A stretch of 64,000 nucleotides of DNA. Source: CALVNN01 sp964393975. Its GTDB lineage: Bacteria > Bacillota > Clostridia > Christensenellales > UBA1242. Under the pieces are notes generated by a model. It had not been told where the DNA came from. It did not search any database and was given only the letters and a program-made list of their open reading frames with translations. Below, one piece after another: positions 59,444 through 64,000 of the stretch (positions are counted from its first letter, which is position 1; the number at the start of each line of letters is the position of its first letter). Position numbers and translations under genes: made by a program. The DNA lies in NCBI GenBank assembly GCA_964393975.1, contig CAYMVO010000003.1:13166-77165 (forward strand). Reading direction: 5' to 3'.

Positions 59444-60565
59444 ATGCCAAATAAATTAAATGGAAATAACAATATGAGATATGTAACATTTATAGTTACT
59501 CAAAATTGCAATTTGAATTGTACATATTGTTATGAACATAATAAAACTAAAAGTTCATTTGATGTTGAACTTGTAAAACAAATAATTTTAAAAGAGTTAA
59601 GCGCAAAAGATAGATATACTGAAATATGCTTTGATTTTTTTGGTGGAGAGCCTTTTTTGGAATTTCAGAAAATTAAGGAAATAGTTGAGTATTTTAAGGG
59701 GAAAAAGTTTGATAAAAAAGTTTATTTTTTTGCTGGTACTAATGGAACTTTAATTACTAAAGAAATACAGGATTGGTTATTGGAAAATAGAGATATCTTT
59801 CAAATAGCATTAAGTTTGGATGGAACTAAAGAAATGCATGATTTAAATAGAAGCAATTCTTATGATTTAATTCCTATACATTTTTTTGCAAATAAATTTC
59901 AATATTTAAGTGTAAAAGCAACTATTTCTCCGAAAACGATATATTCCCTAGCGGACGGGGTTATAAATTTACACAATTTAGGTTTTAAAAATATTTCTTG
60001 CAATTTAGCAGTAGGGGTTGATTGGTCATCTGAGGAATATACTAAAATTTTAAATAGAGAGTTATACAAGTTGATAGAATATTATTTAGAAAACCCAACA
60101 TTAAAACCTTGTAATTTATTAGAATATCAAATTGAAAATGCTGTGCATCCAAACAACGGTAAAGCAATAAAGTTTTGTGGAGCTGGTACTCGTACTAAAG
60201 TTTATGATATAGATGGAAAAGTATATCCTTGTCAGTATTTTTTACCGTTAACAATAGGTGATAAAGCTAAAGAGCCTATTAACATCAAATTTTCAGATGT
60301 TATGAATATAGAAGAAATGGATCCAATTTGTCAAAAATGTATAGCAGTTAATATTTGTCCTTCTTGTTATGGCTCAAATTATCAAGAAACAGGAGATATA
60401 CATAAAAAAGACAAAGACTTTTGTAGATTACAAAAAGTAATAATTTTGGCTAATACATACTTTAAAGCAAAATTATGGGAGATGGGGAGGCTTAATTTAG
60501 ACGAATATGCCGAGCAAGAATTGCTAAATAGTATTATAAAAATTCAAAATGAAATAAAGATTTAA
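59444..60565 (+). CDS. Radical SAM/SPASM peptide maturase
   Basis: The 373-residue protein begins with the radical SAM cluster motif C22-N-L-N-C26-T-Y-C29 (CxxxCxxC) and the FDFFGGEPFLEF segment that binds SAM. The SPASM-type C-terminal part holds auxiliary-cluster cysteines: KFCGAGTRTKVYDIDGKVYP then C-Q-Y-F, C-Q-K-C, C-P-S-C and D-F-C. This matches maturases that install thioether or other crosslinks in Cys-rich peptides. No RRE domain is obvious in the first 20 residues. It is 60 bases behind the precursor gene with AAGGAG, and 10 bases ahead of the methyltransferase. Confidence 0.88.
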   Translation: MPNKLNGNNNMRYVTFIVTQNCNLNCTYCYEHNKTKSSFDVELVKQIILKELSAKDRYTEICFDFFGGEPFLEFQKIKEIVEYFKGKKFDKKVYFFAGTNGTLITKEIQDWLLENRDIFQIALSLDGTKEMHDLNRSNSYDLIPIHFFANKFQYLSVKATISPKTIYSLADGVINLHNLGFKNISCNLAVGVDWSSEEYTKILNRELYKLIEYYLENPTLKPCNLLEYQIENAVHPNNGKAIKFCGAGTRTKVYDIDGKVYPCQYFLPLTIGDKAKEPINIKFSDVMNIEEMDPICQKCIAVNICPSCYGSNYQETGDIHKKDKDFCRLQKVIILANTYFKAKLWEMGRLNLDEYAEQELLNSIIKIQNEIKI

Positions 60566-60575
60566 TGAGGGGAAA

Positions 60576-61379
60576 ATGAAAGTAATTAGTGTTGGTAAAG
60601 ATAATGCAATATTTCAACAAATTTATGCATTAAAAGAAAATCGTAATAAAAGAGCTCAAACAAAAATGTTTTTTGTTGAGGGCATACAAAACATTAAAGA
60701 TGCTATGACTTTCGGTTGGCAAATTGAGGCTTTTATTTATTCAAAGAACACAAATTTGTCTAATTGGGCAAAAAGCGTGTTAAATAAAGCTAGTTATAAT
60801 TATATTTTATCACCTGATTTAATGAATAAATTGAGCGATAAAGATGAGGTAAGTGAAATTTTGGCAATTATAAAAATGAGAGATTTACAACAACCTAAAT
60901 ATTCAAAAAATCCTATAATAGTTTTAGTCGATAGACCTTCTAAAAAAGGGAATTTAGGTACAATTATTAGAAGTTGTGACGCATTAAACGTTGAACAAAT
61001 ATATTTTTCTGGGCATAGTGTAGATATATATGACCACACAGTTATAACTGCATCAATGGGCTCATTTTTTAAAGTGCCAATTACTTTTATTCCTAGCAAC
61101 AACGATTTTTTAAAATTAGTAAATGATTTAAAGTCAAAATTTAGTGATTTAAAAGTTGTTGCGACATCGCTTCAAACTAATAATAGACTACAAGATTACG
61201 ATTTTACAAGACCAGTTTTGTTGCTAATAGGAAATGAAACTGAGGGGCTTTGCAAGTTTTACAATGACAATGCCGATGATTTTGTAAAGATTTCAATGAG
61301 ACCAAATATTGACTCTTTAAATATAGCTTGTGCAACAACTGCTTGCTTGTATGAAATAAACAGACAAAGGAATTTTTAA
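60576..61379 (+). CDS. SpoU/TrmH-family RNA 2'-O-methyltransferase, candidate self-immunity factor
   Basis: The 267-residue SPOUT enzyme shows an N-terminal substrate-binding domain (RAQTKMFFVEGIQNIKDAM). It also has the three trefoil-knot motifs: KGNLGTIIRSCDALNV with the catalytic Arg, LLLIGNETEGL, and ISMRPNIDSLNIACATTACL with the conserved N-x-x-x-S/A region. Members methylate ribose in rRNA or tRNA, and TsnR/AviRb-type relatives confer resistance to ribosome-targeting antibiotics. Its place ten bases behind a RiPP maturase suggests protection against the operon's own product. A plain housekeeping role is the alternative. Confidence 0.85.
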   Translation: MKVISVGKDNAIFQQIYALKENRNKRAQTKMFFVEGIQNIKDAMTFGWQIEAFIYSKNTNLSNWAKSVLNKASYNYILSPDLMNKLSDKDEVSEILAIIKMRDLQQPKYSKNPIIVLVDRPSKKGNLGTIIRSCDALNVEQIYFSGHSVDIYDHTVITASMGSFFKVPITFIPSNNDFLKLVNDLKSKFSDLKVVATSLQTNNRLQDYDFTRPVLLLIGNETEGLCKFYNDNADDFVKISMRPNIDSLNIACATTACLYEINRQRNF

Positions 61380-61453
61380 TTTTTAACAATATACAAAACT
61401 GGTGCTTCAAACCTAAATTAATCGCTTTGTTAATAATTTTTGAAAATAATTTA

Positions 61454-61541
61454 AAAAGGAACATTGCATTTATTTTGCATTGTTCCTTGTTTTTTTTATT
61501 CTGCTAGTTTTAAAAGTGTTAGTCCTTTGACCACTTTTTTT
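61454..61541 (-). repeat. Tandem-hairpin extragenic repeat, copy 2 (inverted)
   Basis: AAGGAACATTGCA with TGCATTGTTCCTT, followed by CTAGTTTTAAAAGTGTTAG; the reverse complement of 53976-54064 with scattered changes. It also terminates the RiPP operon on the plus strand (T8 after the first hairpin). Copies 1 and 2 bracket 7.4 kb. Confidence 0.7.
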
Positions 61542-61821
61542 ATTTTGCCTAGTATCTTTAATAATAAGTAGAACTCTATCTTTATCACTTTTATTTATTT
61601 TAAATACTCGTAAAAGAAACAAAGGTTTTGATATGTTTAAAAATACAGATTTATAAAAAAATAGTCAACTTTTTACGGTTGACTACTTTTTGTTTGATTA
61701 TTTAGTTAAAAGTAAAGATAAAGTGTAGTTTGTTGTAAATTGATTTTAGTGTAGACAATGAGGTATGTCTATTTTTTTACTAGTCATTTACTATGCAAAT
61801 TTTTAAAATTACCTTTAGACA
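61542..61821. other. Gene-free stretch with a second hairpin
   Basis: This is the rest of the 442-bp gap after the methyltransferase gene. AGTCAAC pairs with GTTGACT (61663-61684) and is followed by ACTTTTTG, which may be another terminator or the end of a small RNA. Nothing else was seen. Confidence 0.4.
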
Positions 61822-62949
61822 TTACACCAATTCAAATGTAACATTCGTCGTTTCTCCTTGCGCTGGGCGAGTAGGTCTATACTCGTTCCAATTTTCCTCG
61901 TTAAAAGCGTAAGCCGTTTTTTCGTTATTCTCAGTGACTGTAAATTGCCAAGTCTTTCCCGAATCAGCATTAGTCAAGTAATCACCACTAGGTAAAAGCG
62001 TATTCAAATCGCTAAATTCTATATCATATATAACGCTCAATAATAGCTTGGAATAAAAACTCCCACTAGTATCTAATGTTATATATTCACCAACGCCAAT
62101 AGTACCAAAGGAATAATCGCTATTATGCGCGTGACCAGTTACGTTAGTCGCGTAAGCAGATTTGATATAGACACCACCTTTATTCATATCTAATGTAATT
62201 GTAAGAGAAGGTTTGTCTTGCAAATCGCTAGGTCTTAGTAGGACGTATGAAACATTTTCATCCGCTAAGAAAGCGTTGATTTTCTCTGTGTTGAATGTCC
62301 CATAGTTTACATTTGAGCAATACTTGTTCGTCGCGGTTGTGTCGTACTTATGAGTGGTAAAGTCGTAGTAATGTCCATTGCATTCAATTTTCCAACTGCT
62401 AAATTCTTGTTTGCCAGCGGTCTTGATGTTTTGAGTGACTGGCAATTCGCTCTCTATGCTAGCGAAAGTGTCTTTTGTGCAAGTAAAACGCACAATCTTT
62501 GAAGTCGTCGAATTGAAACTCATAGTCTCATCATTTAGTTCGTAAATAAAGTCTTTTTGTCCTACATCTATCCACCTTGCATAGATAGTGCCACCTTTCT
62601 TTGCACGTATATTGTCTGCAAGGACTTTGTATGTTTGGGATGTCAAATAATTTTCCGCAGTGCATTCTTTATCAAGATACCAACCTGCAAAGACTTTTCC
62701 CTCAGGTGCCTCTAAATCTTTTTCATCTAGCATACCGTCTGAAAACCCGCCGTAATAGTCCAAGTTTGCCATAGTCGCATATTTGTCAGATGTGATATTT
62801 TCTTTTGTCTTAAACTCCTCAGAAAGTTTTCCGCCGTTAAAATTGTAACTAACGATAGCAGTGTCTATATTACCACAGGCGGAAAAAATTAGCGCGCAAG
62901 GAAGTATTACAAACATAAGTGCAATCATCCATTTAAAATTCTTTTTCAT
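61822..62949 (-). CDS. Lipoprotein with InlB-type repeat
   Basis: The 375-residue protein has a lipoprotein signal (MIALMFVILPCALIFSAC). One Listeria/Bacteroides InlB-type repeat follows (SYNFNGGKL ... VFAGWYLDKECT ... TIYARW, about residues 33-127), then about 245 residues of beta-rich sequence that I do not recognise. It shares the InlB-type module with the large surface protein at 34884-38534. An AAAGGAG site and a TTGACA-17-TATACT promoter precede it. Surface-exposed, function unknown. Confidence 0.75.
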   Translation of the reverse strand: MKKNFKWMIALMFVILPCALIFSACGNIDTAIVSYNFNGGKLSEEFKTKENITSDKYATMANLDYYGGFSDGMLDEKDLEAPEGKVFAGWYLDKECTAENYLTSQTYKVLADNIRAKKGGTIYARWIDVGQKDFIYELNDETMSFNSTTSKIVRFTCTKDTFASIESELPVTQNIKTAGKQEFSSWKIECNGHYYDFTTHKYDTTATNKYCSNVNYGTFNTEKINAFLADENVSYVLLRPSDLQDKPSLTITLDMNKGGVYIKSAYATNVTGHAHNSDYSFGTIGVGEYITLDTSGSFYSKLLLSVIYDIEFSDLNTLLPSGDYLTNADSGKTWQFTVTENNEKTAYAFNEENWNEYRPTRPAQGETTNVTFELV

Positions 62950-62973
62950 AAAAAAATCTCCTTTTTTTTTAAA

Positions 62974-63002
62974 AGTATATCACCGTACAAAGAGATTGTC
63001 AA
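62974..63002 (-). promoter_or_regulatory. Promoter of the InlB-type lipoprotein gene
   Basis: On the minus strand: TTGACA (63002-62997), 17 bases, then TATACT (62979-62974). The remaining 63003-63378 is AT-rich without a gene. Confidence 0.78.
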
Positions 63003-63378
63003 ATATAAAAGCTTAAAAAAAAGATATATTTTTTTTATTAGTATACAAATGTGATAAAAAAAGCCAAAGACCGACTGTTATTAGCAATAAATTAAGCATT
63101 TCGCCTAAGGTGATACGTTTATGAAAATGGTGTATATAAATGTAAAAACGCTTAGTGTATTTTAAAATATTACATATTATTTAGCGTAAAATAAAAATCA
63201 AATTTATCAAAAAGAATACCACAAGTATAGCTTTCAAGTCGGTTTTTGTCTTTTTCTTTGACTAGTGCTTTTAGGCTAAAAGAATGTCTTTTTTTACTGT
63301 GTTTTTTTTAAAAAAAATCACGCTAAACATACCTTTTGTGAGGACAAATATTCCTTTGGTGTGCTAACGCGATTTGAT

Positions 63379-63466
63379 TGGCAGAGAGTTAGGGATTCGA
63401 ACCCCAGATAGCTTTCACTATAACGGTTTTCAAGACCGCCGCTTTCAACCGCTCAGCCAACTCTCC
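63379..63466 (-). tRNA. tRNA-Ser (UGA)
   Basis: This is an 88-nt class II tRNA on the minus strand. The anticodon arm is GCGGT/ACCGT with loop CTTGAAA (anticodon TGA), there is a long variable arm (TTATAGTGAAAGCTAT), the discriminator is G and CCA is encoded. Confidence 0.93.
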
Positions 63467-63928
63467 ATAAGTGATTTATAATGAGAGTATAACAAATATG
63501 TAGAGTGTTGTCAAGTAAATTTTTTAAATTTTTTATTTTTTCCTTTTGAAAAATTAACAAAAGTAAACTTTAAAACGTTATAAAAAATGTTGATACAATT
63601 TAAATAAAACTATGCGATATAAATTTTAGCGTATAGACAATTTATCATTTTTAGATTGATGTACATAAAAATAAATATTCCACAAATGTATTGATTTTAA
63701 TATCTAAATGTGTTTGTATTTAATGTTTAAAAGAGTCTAGACCTTATGACTTCAAATAAAATTATTTTAAAATTAGAAAAGTTGCTCTAGACTCTACGCT
63801 CAATCTATCGTAGAGTCTTTGTGATTTATAGCTAGATTTAGCAAAAAAGTGGTCGATTTTTGTTTGATATAGTGTACAATCACACTCATTTTTGTATGCA
63901 ATGTTTGTAAAATCTTATAATATGCTAT
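63467..63928. other. Gene-free stretch before the window end
   Basis: An AT-rich region holding the three-part alternative hairpin at 63732-63818. No convincing gene; the short frame at 63800-63991 overlaps the repeat and lacks a ribosome site. Confidence 0.4.
63732..63818 (+). promoter_or_regulatory. Attenuator-like set of mutually exclusive hairpins
   Basis: AGAGTCTAGA (63732-63741) can pair perfectly with TCTAGACTCT (63786-63795). The latter is also part of AGACTCTACG (63789-63798), which pairs perfectly with CGTAGAGTCT (63809-63818). The two stems cannot form together. Confidence 0.45.
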
Positions 63929-64000
63929 ATTATCGGAAGTCAGATGAAAGCAACGCAACGCGTTATTTTCAAATGACTGATGTTTATTCAAACTGTGTCG
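63929..64000 (-). repeat. Dispersed structured repeat, inverted copy cut by the window edge
   Basis: The reverse complement reads CACAGTTTGAATAAACATCA, then the AACGCGTTGCGTT core and CTGACTTCCGATAATA, like the copies at 54961 and 58769. The hairpin part would lie beyond 64000. Confidence 0.75.

Noticed and set aside
63800..63991. 63-codon minus-strand frame
   Set aside because: It is made of the attenuator-like stem and the dispersed repeat, with no ribosome site.

Overview
The window looks like chromosome from a low-GC, endospore-forming member of the Bacillota, most likely the class Clostridia. The supporting genes are spoIVA, a ytxC-like gene, the minD-minE-spoIVFA-spoIVFB cluster, RNase J, a T-box leader upstream of a thrS-derived gene, and Gram-positive promoters (TTGACA-17-TATAAT) and ribosome binding sites (AGGAGG). 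I cannot name a genus.

Layout: 1-6.8 kb carries the rnc-smc-ftsY block followed by a methionyl-tRNA-synthetase-like gene whose two class I signatures are altered. A class A penicillin-binding protein lies on the minus strand (6.9-9.2 kb). Next come mutS-mutL-miaA and a methionine gamma-lyase family gene (9.4-16 kb), then six tRNAs (16.2-16.8 kb). From 17 to 28 kb there are an RsgI-like membrane protein, RNase J, spoIVA with two micro-genes before it, a roughly 420-nt structured-looking non-coding block, a Rho homologue that has lost its P-loop, rpoZ and unknown membrane proteins. The 28-41 kb region holds GDPD, lepA-hemW, ytxC-like, a T-box leader with a thrS-derived gene lacking the catalytic core, a 1216-residue InlB/leucine-rich-repeat surface protein, and yigZ-recX-acpS. 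At 41-44.5 kb a lipoprotein is followed by a decaying patch with an ISL3-type transposase remnant, a frameshifted membrane protein and a serine protease with an in-frame stop. The 44.5-53.3 kb region carries minD-minE-spoIVFA-spoIVFB, a YkvI-like protein, an NMT1-type ABC importer and uvrC.

The last 10 kb (54-64 kb) is accessory in character. It has an orphan toxin-tip/immunity-like pair, an RCK-like membrane protein, a HAD hydrolase and two tRNA-Ser genes. It also has a compact RiPP operon (Cys-rich precursor, radical SAM/SPASM maturase, SpoU rRNA methyltransferase). Two families of dispersed hairpin repeats are found here, and one of them shows compensatory changes in a stem.

The observations most worth a second look are the RiPP operon with a possible built-in ribosome-methylation immunity, the P-loop-less Rho beside rpoZ and a candidate ncRNA, the T-box-controlled core-less ThrRS, the dispersed structured repeat, and the candidate sigma-E-type promoters that tie an unknown 293-residue gene to sporulation. 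All identifications are by reading the sequence; no database search was run.
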